A DNA stretch of 64,000 bases, taken from assembly GCF_000226115.1 (NCBI RefSeq), contig NC_016457.1, positions 8,990,001 through 9,054,000 on the forward strand, written 5' to 3'. The notes under the pieces are model-generated. The model made no database searches, had not been told where the DNA came from, and saw only the letters and a program-made list of their open reading frames with translations. The first letter of the stretch is position 1. Each line of letters starts with the position of its first letter. Below, piece after piece: positions 1 through 10,916 of the stretch. Position numbers and translations under genes: made by a program. Source of the DNA: Thermothielavioides terrestris NRRL 8126. Lineage: Eukaryota > Ascomycota > Sordariomycetes > Sordariales > Chaetomiaceae.

Positions 1-1169
1 CCCGGGAGGCCCATACCTTCTCGACGCCATCGCTCTTCCGCTTCTTCTTGGTAGGCCGACTAGAGCCACCCTTGGGCCTGTAACCCGGATCATCGTCCAC
101 CACTCTCTTCCGTTTCCCCTTCCCGCTGCCGCCGCCGCCTATCGTACTCGGCGTCGCGGCGCGGTCGCCATAGCCGAGCTCGTCATCCACATCCTCAAAG
201 CTCTCAGCAGCAGCCGCGGTCCGGCTGTGCGCCGCGCTGGCACGCTTGGCGCGCGCAGGGCCCGCCCCCCGAGCGCTGCGCTCGCCCTTGCCGCGGCGTG
301 CGGACCCGGGGCCGTCGTCGCCGTGTTCTTTGCCACCATCCTTGTCGTGCTCGCCGTCTTGCAGGAATGTCTTCGGTGCGTGCTTGCGCAGCCAGTTGTA
401 GACGGAGGTGGGATTGCGCAGGGCGAGGTCGCGTTGGGCGTCCCTCGGGTTGGCGCGGTCGGCGTGGGCGAGCGGCGCGAGGGTAGGTAGCGGAGCAGCG
501 TCAATTTTGGCGCTGCCGGCTGCGGCGCCTTCGCTCGAGAGATGCGTGTCGAGTTCCCAGATGTAATTGTCGATGTCATCGGCTGAGAGGAAAGAAGGCG
601 GGTGGGATTGGCCTTGGGCTGGGTCCGCCGGCGAGTCCCGGCCGGCTTCGAGGTCGGCGAGCAGTTCGGGAAAACGCTCGGGAGCGGAGGCAAACTTGAA
701 GTGCGGCACTTCCTGCAGCAACTTCTTGTAGGACTGGGCTGGCGCTGGGCCCGGTCGCGGAGTCGACGGCTGGTCGATGTCTAGGAAGAGCGCATCGTCA
801 TCCGAAGGCGGGTCGAGGCTGAGATCTATCCGCTTCTCTGGCGGGATCTGAGCCGAATTGTTCACATCTAAAAGCAAATCGAGCAGCCGACTGTAAGAAA
901 GATCAGCAACCACATCTAGCCCGAAGGGAGGGATAATGGCGGACAGACTCTTTTTGGATAGCGAGTCTCCGGGCTGTGGCAAGCGCTTTCTGCTCTAGCT
1001 TATGAAGCTCTTCGCCTTCGTGCATCTTTTGATCGAATACGATGCGCATCTTCCGGTACTTCTTCTTCCATGACCGGTACGTGGGCTTGTCGTCGGCCAT
1101 TCTGACGTCGCCGGAATCGTCTTCGGCTTTTACTTTCATGTCGAGTCGACTGCGCGCAGCGGCTTCCAT
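1..1169 (-). CDS. iec3: INO80 complex subunit Iec3 (partial, 3' end outside window)
   Basis: This is a fungal-specific subunit of the INO80 chromatin remodeller (Ino80_Iec3 family), expected in the nucleus. Exon 1 is 1169-949 and exon 2 runs from 890 to the left edge. The 58-nt intron (donor GTCTGT, acceptor TTACAG) joins the frames to give ...QKDRLLDLLLDVN. The diagnostic block starts at residue 31 with YRSWKKKYRKMRI, followed by the helical segment ending in LLDLLLDVN. A second family block (NPTSVYNWLRKHAPKTF) lies near 365-420. The C-terminal part is Lys/Arg-rich with KKKRKS near 30-50. A possible further donor (GTATGG) lies at about 16, so the frame at the very edge is uncertain. The ATG at 1169 was chosen because the upstream in-frame codons have no ATG. 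The gene is divergent from myg1. No stop codon is inside the window. Confidence 0.88.
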
Positions 1170-1801
1170 GAGTGGCAGGTCGGGTGTCAATTGAAAGAAT
1201 GCTGGACGTTTTGTGGGAACTCGGAGATGGGGGAGGTTTTTGCAGCGGCGTCTGGAACAGCAAGGCTGGCGGCCTGTGCTTGGGCCCTGAGATGCGGGTG
1301 TGCGTGTGTGTGGAATGAGCCGGTACGACGAGGCGCCGGTTTGGACGGAGTAAAGTCGTGTTGGATGGTTCGTTTGTTAGCGCGTCTGCCAAGCAAACAA
1401 CCCCTGTGTTCACTGAGGTTGCAGTGACTTTCAGTACCCAGTAGTTATCCGTAATTTATCCATTTCTTGATTCCCTGGTACCTACACTAGGTACAGTACC
1501 TGATTTTTGCTTGGCTTGCTCACTTGCCATAACATCAGGGCAAAACAAGCCTTTACAGTACAGTTCCCATACGCTGGATTTAGGTGTGACAATAAATACG
1601 CATTTCGAGCCAATACTGAGCCCAATGTGTGGCACCATGTGTCACGCCGTTACCCAGCGCTTACAGCATTTACTGAATGCCCCATTATCAGATAGGTACC
1701 AACTCCGTGGGGCAATTTTCATCCAAGCGCGCACCGTCACTGCAAGAGACGCCTTGCAACTGCCACCACTCACCCACGGGGACACAAACCAAACCAACTG
1801 C
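1170..1801. promoter_or_regulatory. shared divergent intergenic region of iec3 and myg1
   Basis: This 632-bp gap separates two divergently transcribed genes and must hold both promoters and 5' leaders. It includes a TAC-rich stretch around 1478-1500 (GGTACC, TAGGTACAGTACC). The myg1 frame stays open upstream to 1511, but that part shows no family conservation. I recognise no specific factor site. Confidence 0.4.
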
Positions 1802-2887
1802 ATGATCCGCTCGCTCGCCCTGAAGATGGCCGAAAACGCTGCGAAACGCCTCAAGACCGGCAGCGGCATAGTCACTATCGGCACGCACAATGGCCACTTC
1901 CACGCCGACGAGGCGCTGGCAGTCTACATGTTGCGGACCCATATCCCGGCCTACTCGGGCGCGAGGCTCGTGCGGACGCGGGACCCCAAGCTTCTGGACG
2001 AGTGCCACACCGTAGTCGATGTCGGCGGTGAGTACGACCCGGCCCGCAACCGCTACGACCACCACCAGCGCACCTTCGCGACCTCGTTCCCCGACCGGCC
2101 GACCAAGCTGAGTAGCGCCGGGCTGGTGTATCTGCACTTCGGCCGCGAGATCGTCGCCCGCCGCCTGGCCCAGCCGGAGGACAGCCCGCAGGTGGGCATG
2201 GTGTGGCGCAAGCTCTACGAGAGCTTCATCGAGGCGCTGGACGCGCACGACAACGGCATCAGCGTCTACGACGCTGCGGCGCTCGCGGCCGCGGGGCTGG
2301 AGAAGCAATTCTCGGACGGCGGGTTCACGCTGGGCGCCATGGTTGGCCGGCTGAATCCCAACTGGAACGACCCGATTCCCGAGGACCCCGCCGCGGCGCA
2401 GGAAGCCGAAGACAGGCGGTTCGAGCTGGCCAGCCAGCGCATCGGCGAGGAGTTCGACCGCGACCTGGACTACTTCACGCGCGCGTGGCTGCCCGCGCGG
2501 GAGGTGGTCGCGGAGGCGTTCGCGGCGAGGCACGAGTACGACAGCGAGGGTCGCATTGTGGTGCTCAAGCGGCAGGCGGCGCCGTGGAAGGATCATCTGT
2601 ACAGCCTGGAGGAGCAAGAGCCCCAGGGCGGCAAGGTTCTCTACGTCCTGTACCCGGAGAAGCCGGTCCCGGGAGCCAAGTGGAGGATCCAGTGCGTGCC
2701 GGTCGCCAAGGACTCTTTCCAAAGTAGGAGACCGCTGCCCGAGGCCTGGAGGGGTTCCCGTGACGAGGAACTGGATGGGCTGTCTGGGATAAGCGGGTGC
2801 GTCTTCGTGCATGCGTCCGGCTTCATCGGCGGCAACAAGACTTTTGAGGGGGCGCTAGCAATGGCGAAGAAGGCGCTTGACATTTGA
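1802..2887 (+). CDS. myg1: MYG1 family protein (UPF0160), DHH-like exonuclease
   Basis: This is a single-exon gene of 361 codons, normal for the family. MYG1 proteins belong to the DHH phosphoesterase superfamily; the human member is described as a 3'-5' RNA exonuclease acting in nucleolus and mitochondria. Motifs seen: GTHNGHFHADEALA near the N-terminus, DVGGEYDPARNRYDHHQ, a SSAGLVYLHFG block, EALDAHDNG, and the C-terminal HASGFIGGNKTFEGAL. The acidic and histidine residues expected for metal binding are present. I chose the ATG at 1802; the frame is open back to 1511 but not family-like, and a second ATG lies at 1826. The start is therefore uncertain by a few residues. The gene is convergent with igo1 downstream. 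Confidence 0.94.
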   Translation: MIRSLALKMAENAAKRLKTGSGIVTIGTHNGHFHADEALAVYMLRTHIPAYSGARLVRTRDPKLLDECHTVVDVGGEYDPARNRYDHHQRTFATSFPDRPTKLSSAGLVYLHFGREIVARRLAQPEDSPQVGMVWRKLYESFIEALDAHDNGISVYDAAALAAAGLEKQFSDGGFTLGAMVGRLNPNWNDPIPEDPAAAQEAEDRRFELASQRIGEEFDRDLDYFTRAWLPAREVVAEAFAARHEYDSEGRIVVLKRQAAPWKDHLYSLEEQEPQGGKVLYVLYPEKPVPGAKWRIQCVPVAKDSFQSRRPLPEAWRGSRDEELDGLSGISGCVFVHASGFIGGNKTFEGALAMAKKALDI

Positions 2888-3704
2888 CAGGCGGGCGCGA
2901 CACAACCGAGCTCACGTACTCTTGCCGCTGCCAAGCGAGTCGTCCGTGACGCAGTAAGACTGGAAGCTCAAGCGGGCGGCAGGCACCGGAATGGAAGCGG
3001 ATAACGTTTCAGGTCCAGGCAGAGAGATGCCAGAATTCTGGGTAACCCATATCTGATCCGTTCCAGAATCAGGAACGGCCGGCACATTGTGCCCAAGAAA
3101 CAAACGGCTTAGATTGCCACTAGCGCAAGGAAGCTTGAATGTGGTCCAGATAGCAAGGAGAAAGAACACCAGTCTGAGGCCATCACTTCCATGTTTGCGT
3201 CCAGTCTCTGGCCTCGTCGCTCATGCCACAATCTCGGAAAAGGCGTCCAGTCCCGCCAGCGGTTGCTCAAGCTTCCCGTTTCCCGCTCCGCTCATCGCGA
3301 ACCGAGGGGCCGGCCGGTAGGAGGCTATCGTGGGGAGGAGAAATGATCGACGCCGGCCTAAGGCAGTGTGGAAGAAAAGCCAGAATAACCCATGTCAAGA
3401 ACGGGATAAGTACAAAAGCAAAGACAGTCCCCCAGCCCAGTCCCCGTGGTCCTCGTACCCTTCATGATCGCCGTATCCATCATCTCCTGGGTGAGTCCAC
3501 CCAACCTAACGCCACAGTCATTTTTTTTTTTTTCTCGTGGTCTCGTAAATCTCAAGGTGTCCCATGTGCCGCTCGTGGTTCAAGACGTGACGAGAAAAAA
3601 AAAAAAAAAATCAACACAACCTAGGTTGTCTGAGTTTAAATAACAACAGCTTGATCGAAGGTTGGGGTTTCGTGCTATCGTATATCTTGGCGGCTGCGCA
3701 CGCC
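2888..3704. other. intergenic region between convergent myg1 and igo1
   Basis: This must contain the 3' UTRs and terminators of two converging genes. No supported gene was seen; the short open frames overlap in several phases without conservation. It contains a T13 run (3521-3533) and an A16 run (3595-3610), described separately. Confidence 0.5.
3521..3610. repeat. poly-T / poly-A inverted repeat
   Basis: Thirteen T followed by CTCGT (3521-3538) is mirrored by ACGAG followed by sixteen A (3590-3610), with a 51-bp loop. The arms can pair over at least 18 bp. It sits between two converging genes, so it could act as a bidirectional 3'-end signal or be a small retroposition or slippage scar. Confidence 0.6.
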
Positions 3705-3777
3705 TTACCGCCGCACCGGAATCTCCTGTTGCTCACCGGTGGCAGCAGTCGCTCTAGCTTCGGGGGATTGCTGTTTC

Positions 3778-3817
<40 letters not shown>

Positions 3818-4338
3818 CTTCGGAGCCGGTAGCCGCGTCGATGTCGTCGGCGCTGGTCTCGCGGTGCAGAAAGCTGCTTTCCTTGACGGGGCTACCGGCC
3901 TGCATTCCGGGGTGATGTTGATTGTGGTGGTGGGGATGCAGCGTGCTGCCGATGCCGTTGGGCCCGCTGGCCGGGCTGGAGAGATGGGGGATGTTCTCGG
4001 GGACGGGGTGCTGGCTGCCGACGGCGCCCGTGTCGACGCTGTCGCCCTTGCCGGCCTTGCTCATGGCGTAGTCGCCGCTGTCGAAGTATTTGCGCTCCTT
4101 CAGATGCTTGGCGAAATGGTCGCTACGACTGGGCAGCTTGCCATAGAGCCGGAAGAGCCGCTGCTCCTCGGGGGAGAGGGACTGCGGGGGTCGGGCCGAG
4201 TTAGCGGCAATAGCGACATCGAGGAGGATGCGAGTTCGCAGCAAGTCGAGTTTTGGAGGAGTAGTCCAACTGCCGGACTCCCGCGCCGAACTCGCGACTC
4301 ACCTTGATATCGATTTTCTTTGCCTGGTGAGGGTTCAT
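3705..4338 (-). CDS. igo1: endosulfine/ARPP-19 family protein (Igo1-like PP2A inhibitor)
   Basis: Igo1/endosulfine proteins are phosphorylated by the Greatwall/Rim15 kinase and then inhibit PP2A-B55, promoting quiescence and mRNA protection in yeast. Exon 1 is 4338-4303 (MNPHQAKKIDIK) and exon 2 is 4181-3705. The 121-nt intron has donor GTGAGT, a GCTAAC branch site and acceptor CCGCAG. The model gives 170 residues. The family core is intact: SLSPEEQRLFRLYGKLPSR, then KYFDSGDYA with the phospho-acceptor serine at about residue 47. The C-terminal half is low complexity, with a His-rich patch (HPHHHNQHH) and a polyglutamine run of about 14 residues. An ORF continuing upstream of exon 2 in the same frame is intron sequence, because SLSPEEQ follows the branch site and acceptor directly. 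Confidence 0.93.
3774..3822 (-). repeat. CAG trinucleotide tract encoding polyglutamine in igo1
   Basis: CTG/CAG triplets with few interruptions code for about 14 glutamines followed by KQQ near the igo1 C-terminus. Such tracts are prone to length variation by slippage. Confidence 0.85.
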
Positions 4339-5280
4339 GGTTGCGGGTCGCTCGCGGACTTGTAGACAAATGGGTCGAGGGGTACAGTCGTTGCTGTCAG
4401 CGGCAGCGGGCAAAGAATCGCAAATGAGACCCCGATTGTGTTTTGAAGTTACCAGAAACAGAGCGTGGATGCCGTGCTGAGTAGACGGGTGTCCTTGGGC
4501 TTCCTGGGAAGCAAGACCGCAATGGCCGCAGTTGCTTGAATGTGCAAGTGCTGCTGCTTGGTGGAGGAGGGGTAGTTTCGTCACCGCGGCCCGTTCGACC
4601 CTTGCAGAACACCGGTTAGGTGCCAGTTCAAACTAACACTGATCGGGTTGTAAGTTTGCTGTGGTCGCTTTGCCGCTCGTCTCCGAGACTCGGTTGCTTG
4701 GAGAAGAGGATTGACAAGAAACCCACAACAAAGGCAGTTTCCTCTGTCTGATTTGTAGCTACTTATATTCTCTCCGTCTACCAGCAACTGCCGCTATTGG
4801 CCGTAGTGGTTCGAGTTGTTTTGCCAGGAGACGAAATTCATGCGGTTGCTACCCGGATCCTGGCCTTTTAGCTATCTTTGGTGATTGGGTAACGTCACCG
4901 GAGTTTGGTCTGCTTGGAGGCACCGTGGACCAGGTTGTTAGCGCCCGGACCGTTTTACAATCTTTGCACTGCCCCGGGCCTTGGGCGTCAGGGAGTGCTG
5001 CCAGCTTGCAACAGCCGGCGCCAGGGCAGCTCACCCTGCCGCAACATCAAGCTGCCAATCACCGATCGCACCACGACCCACACCACGTGCCTAGCTTGTG
5101 CTAGTGTCGGGTGTGAGTCAGATGCCGGTTCCATAGACAGTCCAAAGTGTTGTGGTTCGAGGGTTATAGCTAAAGAGGTCCCGCCAAGCCTAATTTCCGG
5201 CCCCTATCAACGCCACCCCCCTACTACAACTCGATGTACTATAGCAGTACCGGCAGGGGGTCTTCGCGTATATTCTAGGG
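4339..5280. other. igo1 upstream region and transition into the AT-rich block
   Basis: This is GC-balanced sequence upstream of igo1, holding its promoter and 5' leader. I see no supported gene. Toward 5220-5290 the composition shifts abruptly to TpA-rich sequence, marking the left edge of the RIP-affected block. Two direct copies of TAGCGCGCTTA lie just inside that edge (near 5283 and 5306). Confidence 0.5.
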
Positions 5281-7854
5281 TATAGCGCGCTTAAAGGTAG
5301 GTAATAGCGCGCTTACGCTATGGGCTAGCTATGGGCTATCGCCGTATCTACGCTATATTAGTTAAGTCCGTATAGTAGGTAATATAACCTACCTTAGAGC
5401 TACTATTATCTTACTATATAAGAATAGGTTATATATAGAGGCTATAGCTAGGCTAGGGAAGTATAAGACTATATTTGACCTAGGTAGAGCCTAGCTAGCT
5501 ACTAGGCAATAGTGGAAATATATTAAAATAAAAGAATTGAACTTAAATATCTGCTTTACCTTTATTTTTACCTTTATCTTTATTACCCTTTCTATCTTAA
5601 ATTTCCCTATATTATACTAATTAGCTACTAGCTAGCTATAAAATAAAGGTATAGTATATTTATAATATTCTACTTAATATTTATAAGGTACCTATATATC
5701 TAGGTTAGGGCTTTAGTATATCGCTTAGCCTCCTCTAAGGTATTTTAAGCTAATTAAGCTAACTCTTTAGCGATAGTAGCTAGCTATTTAGTAGCTATAG
5801 CCTAGCGCTTTGCTATTAGAGCGACTCTCTCTTCAATGCTCTGCTAGGGCTTAGCCCTAGTAAGTAAGAGGTAAGCTATAGAGGTAGCGAAAGCGCTAGA
5901 TATAGGTATACTAGCGCTAGCTAGGGGTAGGGTAATAGCGATCTCCTTATATATTATACCTTTTAATGCTAGTTAGTTAGATATAAATATAAGGTAGTTA
6001 TAGAGCTATATAGCTTATAAATAGTTGTAATTAAATGCCTATCCTATACTTTAAGGTTAGTAGGTAAAGGCTTATCTTTATTAACTTTAAGGACTTACTT
6101 ATACTATTTAACAATCTCTAGCTAAATTATAGAAGGTAGCTACTAATAGCTCGTTAGTACTAGACTAGTAGTTATTTATTAGTTAATGTTACTTATAAAA
6201 ATATAGGACTTAGTATAGCTCTATTTAATATACTCTTAGTATATATTGCCTAAATCTATATATTAGTTAACGAATATAAACCTAATATATTAAAAAATAT
6301 AATACTATACTTATTCTCTTAGAAGTAGTAGGCCTATATATCCCTATTGTAGATATATATAATATAGACTATATATAGCACTGCCTATACTTTATTATAG
6401 TTAGGCTCCTCCTTCTTCTTCTTCTTCGCCTATTTAACGTTAGCTAGCTACTAACTAATACCTAAACAATACTCTTTATTAAAGACTTTATACCTAAAGA
6501 CCTAGCTAGGCGCTTCTAAAGGTTGTTAGATGTAACTAGCTTGGACTTACCTTTGTTAGTAAAGGTAGTAGGGGCAGTGGGGGGGTAGGGGGAATAGGGG
6601 GGATAGGAGGAGTAGGGGGGGCTAGCTACTTGCTAATAGCATTTTTATTGCTAGTGCTAGTATTAATAGTGATAGTAGGCGTAAGGTATATATAGAAGCG
6701 CTATTACTACTAGCTAGGGGTAGTAGGGGCTAGGGGGGCGAGGGGGGCTAGCTATTTATTAGCAACGTCCTTGCTACTAATGCTAATGTTGGTAATAGTA
6801 GTAGATATAGAATGTACGAGATAGGCGTAAGAGCGTTACTACTACTAGCTAGAGGTGGTGGGAGGGGTAGCGGCTAGGGTAGAGGGGGTAGTAAAAGCTA
6901 GCTACTCGTTAGTAGCGCCTTCGTTGATAGTAGTAGTAGTAGTGGTAGTGGTAGTAGGTATAGAGCGTATAAGGCGTATAGGGTAGAGCCAAAGGCGCTA
7001 CTACTACTAGTTAGGGGTAGCGAGAGGGTTAGCAGCAGGGGCTAGAGGGGTAGTGGGAGCTAGCTACTCGCTAGTAGCAAGAGCATTGTTGTTGGTAGTA
7101 GTAGGGGGGTTGTTCTCCTTATATAGCTCTATATCGTTGTATTTAAAGTTGCTATATAATTCAATTAGCTATTGCCAATTGTAATACTACTATTACTACT
7201 ATAATTTCGACTAATTTTTCAACTTAACTGACTAACAAAGTATATAAAAAGTGTAGATTAAAGCTATAATATAGCTAATTAGCTTCTTAACGATAGTAAT
7301 GATAGAAATAGCTTTAAATCAACTTATATAATAGTAGTGTATATAGGTAGGTAGGTAGCAATGGCTATAGCTACGAGGTTGGAAGAAGGAAAGGAAGAAG
7401 AAGTGGGCAAAGGGCTCTAGGGCAGTAGAAAAAGGTATAGCCTATATACCTATATAGTTCTTAAAGAATCGAAGGTTTCAATATTAACTATATAGAGTAA
7501 ACATTGTTTATTTTTTAGAATTATCTAACTATAAAGTATCTAGACTAGTAGTAAAAAAGTAGCTAGCTAGTACCTTCTCTATATTTATATTCCTTCTTTA
7601 ATTTCTCTATAAAGCTAAACTTAAGGGTTAGGATAAAATTTCTATTTATCTACGATTTTATATAGTGTTAAGCCCCCTTTTAGAAACTTCGATTAACTCT
7701 ATAAAGTTTAGCTAAGGGCTAAGATTTAGACTACTAGCAATATTTACTATATCTTAGCATTGTAGAAACTCCTTTCTAAGTGTATTAATCAGCTAAGAAC
7801 TAAGCAACTTGCTTATAGTCTAGTAGCTAGCTAACTACTAATCCTTTGACTTCT
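5281..7854 (-). pseudogene. RIP-degraded coding-like sequence, left part of the base layer
   Basis: The sequence is TpA-rich and crowded with TAG/TAA. On the minus strand, from 7854 down to about 5850, long stretches read as protein if TAG/TAA are taken as former Trp/Gln codons, notably around 7450-7800 and 6050-6500. A low-complexity repeated section lies between (see 6550-7115). The reading seems to continue across the Gypsy-A insertion from 38000 (junction ...TTGATAGCTAGAAG), so this may be the 3' part of the MULE-type relic or a gene next to it. I do not recognise a domain. Exact ends, introns and product are unknown. Confidence 0.35.
6550..7115. repeat. degenerate tandem repeat, about four units
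   Basis: A G-rich run (GGGGTAGGGG-type) followed by GCTAGCTACT and a TAGTAG/ACTACTACTAGCTAG segment recurs. The GCTAGCTA marker begins at 6621, 6747, 6897 and 7059, so unit lengths are roughly 126, 150 and 162 bp. On the minus strand the units read as a Gln/Thr/Pro-rich repeated protein segment, so this may be a former internal protein repeat. Confidence 0.6.
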
Positions 7855-7859
7855 AGCTA

Positions 7860-8453
7860 TGTTAGGAGCGGGGGCTCTTAGAAGGAAGGGGGTATACATT
7901 GAAGTGACGGAGTATAAACAAGGCATAAGCAGAGCACGCGCTATAGGGTAGCTATAGGTAGGGGGGGTACAGGTAGTTGCATTGAACGCTAGCCTCTCTC
8001 ACTGCCTATAGGTTCTATCCTCTTTATCTCTCCTATCCTAGCCCTCGATCTTCCTCCGTATCGGCTAGCCTCTATTCCCAAGCTCGCAGATCCTTTCCTA
8101 GGCCATCCTATAGCGCCTATATAGCTCCCTAAGTGCGCCCAATCCGCTCTGTTGCCGACCTAATATCTCAGTTCCCCGCACTTGCTTAGCCTAATGCCCT
8201 GCACTTCGCTTAGCTCTATGCCCCTCCGATCGCTCCTCCGGGTAGCTCGCGTAATCTAGGCTACTAACGTACACCTTAGTAGTGTATATAGATGACCTAT
8301 ATAGTGCCCTATAGTTAGCTAGGCTACGCTAGGTACTAGATATAAGGCGAGGTAGTTGGGCTAAGGGTTATGCCAAGTACTGAGGCGCGTTCTAAGGGCT
8401 ATACTAGGTACCAAGGCGGGTCTTACGAGTTAGGGTGGTTCTAGGGTATAATA
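7860..8453 (-). repeat. Gypsy-A 3' LTR (left copy)
   Basis: 594 bp, aligned end to end with 37401-37994. Differences are mostly C-to-T or G-to-A. It is much more AT-shifted in its second half than its partner. Confidence 0.93.
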
Positions 8454-9588
8454 GGGCTCTCCTCCTTTAAGGTCCTTAACTCTAAGGACTGCTATGCTAT
8501 AGCTTAAAGGGCATAGCGATCACGCTTTAGGTCGTAGCCTTATATACCTAGTGGCGGACTATATAACGGTAGTTCGGGTGGCGTATACGCGGCTTACGAT
8601 CTTGCTATACACGTAGTTCCTATCGATTACGCTTTAGCTCGTAGCCTAGCCTGCTAGTGGCAAATTGCATAGCAGTAGTTTAGGTAGCGTATACGCGGCT
8701 TACGATCTTGCTATATACATAGTTCCTATCGATCGCGCTATAGCCTATAGCCTAGCCTGCCAGTGGTAGATCGCGTAGCGGTAGTTTAGGTAGTGTATAC
8801 ACGGTTTACGATCTTCTTATATACGTAGCCTCTATCGATCTAACTATTCCTCTATATATACGATCTAGGGCGGCCTAGATAGAAGTAGCCTATTCAGATC
8901 TAAGGCTGCCTATTTAGGGCCTATTTAGGCCTAAAATAGGAAGGTAACAATAGAGCTAAATAGAACTAAATAGAAAATGTATATATTTAGGGTAATAGTA
9001 GGAAAGAAAAAGGGGTAAGGAGCATATACTATATATATCCTAAGCGCCTTCGCTATATATATAGAAAAGGGGAATTAAAACTTCTACTAGAACATCGCGA
9101 TATAAGAAATATAGGATTTAAGCCCTTTAAGCTTAGACTACCTTACTAAGTATATCTTCTAGGCTTATAGCTCCTAGCTTTCCTTTCCTCCTTTTCTTCC
9201 TTTGCGCTATCTTTATAAGTGCCTAACCTACCTAAGTGCCTAGCCTATTACAACGACAATACGATACTAGCCTACGATTACAATTGCGTATATACCCTCT
9301 ACTTCCTCCTAACGCTCCCTCTGATCGTATACGTATAGCTAACTTCTTCGCTCTATAGATAATTCGTTTTTTAGCGCTCCTACCTTCGCCTCTCCTTGGT
9401 AGGTCGCCCTACAATAGTTTAGTCGATTAGTAGGATAGCTCTCGATCGATAGAATAGCTCTAGCGATTCTAGTGTATAAGGGCTATATAGCTAACGAACT
9501 CGCTATATAGCTAGTAGGAAGAATATAATAGTACACTAACAATATAGTAGATTCAAATAACTTATTTATTTCTAGCTATACCTTGTAA
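8454..9588. other. Gypsy-A 3' untranslated-like region
   Basis: This lies between the left LTR and the start of the plus-strand frame. It contains a local repeated motif: a segment with GTAGTTYRGGTRGYGTATACRCGG and CTTGCTATAYACGTAGTTCCTATCGAT recurs near 8560-8630, 8660-8735 and 8770-8830. No coding sequence is supported. Confidence 0.5.
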
Positions 9589-10644
9589 ATGACCTTTAAC
9601 ACTAAGATGTTGATAGATAGTGTAGGGCAGACGTTACTAATACACTAGGTAGAAGTAATTATATCAAAGTTGTTCTCGAGCCTAGGCTTCTAGCCTATCA
9701 ACGTAGCGCTTAAAGAGCGCCCTACTAGTAAGGCGGAGTTGCCCGCCAACAACGTGCCTATAGCTCCTATAGAGTATACGTCTAGCGTAACGGCTACGCC
9801 TACTAACAACAACGAGAAGGAGGAGAAGAAAGAGGAAGACAAGGACGAAGAGATAGAGGAATCTAAGCCTCCAACTCTATATAAAAGCGGCTTTGGCTAT
9901 AAGAGAAGGGCGGTATATAGAGAGGGTATAGATAGGGAGCAATATAATCGTTAACAGTGTAGCAGTCTAGTGACCTTGACTCGACGCCTAAAAAGAGAGT
10001 CTCTATAGGTGCTACCTACATTATTCTATAAGTGTAGAGAGCGTAATCGAAGCGTATCAGAGGTATAGGCTATATATATACTAACAATAGTAGCTACCGC
10101 TGTTGTATAGCTAAGTTTTTCGACAATAATAGCGCCCTCGTCTACTACTATTAAGCTAGTATATATCTATATATAGGTTGTATATTCGTTGCGTCTAATA
10201 TATTTATAGGTTCTAGTTTATACTATATCGAGTATACGTAAAATAACTATATTTGCCTAGCTATAAGTTGCCCTCCTCCTTTAAAGGCGCTAACCTTAGC
10301 GCTTTAAAGCCGAAACCTACGTTTTTATTACGTATATATTACGCTATTGCTAATCCCTCTAAAAAAATGAAGATTTATCCTATTGCCTTCGCTATAGTTT
10401 ATAGCTTTATTGAAGCCCTTGACAAAAGGGACTACCCTACCGTCGATAAAAAGGTAAGTTTTTAAATGTCTCCCCTATATACGTAATATATATACTAAGC
10501 GCGTTCTAGCTAGCTATGCTTATCTAGAGTATCGTCGATATACTTATAGTAGCTTGCAAGGCCATTAGCGGTGCCCTAGTCGCCTCTACCGCCCGCTTTA
10601 AGAACTTCTTAGAGTAGTAGAGGGAGGTATAGAAGGCGAAGGGT
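9589..10644 (+). pseudogene. Gypsy-A antisense reading frame, first part (before the Gypsy-B insertion)
   Basis: On the strand opposite to pol, an ATG at 9589 opens a frame that runs to 9954 with only two internal stops (TAG, both at plausible Trp/Gln positions). It includes an acidic Glu/Lys/Asp-rich stretch (EKEEKKEEDKDEE). Coding-like sequence continues: an open frame at 10253-10465, a clear donor GTAAGT at 10454 with a TACTAAG branch-like site, an acceptor about 10509-10513, then a frame (...ASTARFKNFLE...) that reaches the Gypsy-B target site at 10644. It resumes in phase at 18334. No domain is recognised. It is not a shadow of pol, whose minus-strand modules end near 18.8 kb. Confidence 0.6.
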
Positions 10645-10916
10645 TGTAACGTACTAGCCTTATAGCGTCTACAGATAAGCGTACGATGTTCTATTCAACT
10701 ACCTTAAGGAAGGAAAAAGGAGAAGTACAGGCTACGGTCCCTGCGTATAGAGTTTTTCAGGGGCTCGCGAAATAGGTTCGGACCGACGTTATTCTAGGCG
10801 CGAGGCGGGCCCGCTATAGGTCCGTCCCGGGGCCGCCGTAGATCCGTCCTAGGGCCGCCACGGATCCTAGGCGTAGCCCCTATATACTTAGCCTAGGTAT
10901 AGCCTAGTCCGTAATA
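10645..10916 (-). repeat. Gypsy-B 3' LTR (left copy)
   Basis: 272 bp, collinear with 18057-18328. It shows more C-to-T and G-to-A changes than the right copy, but keeps a GC-rich core with repeated GTCC..GGGCCGCC modules. Confidence 0.95.

Noticed and set aside
1688..2812. 374-codon minus-strand frame opposite myg1
   Set aside because: Shadow of the GC-rich myg1 coding strand; it has no family conservation, while the plus strand has all MYG1 motifs.
4100..4584. Minus-strand frames of 89 and 127 codons overlapping igo1 exon 1
   Set aside because: They run through the igo1 intron and 5' leader in other phases and lack conservation.
9739..9954. 71-codon acidic frame as a stand-alone small gene
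   Set aside because: It is only the longest stop-free part of the larger Gypsy-A antisense frame that begins at 9589 and carries RIP-type stops on both sides.
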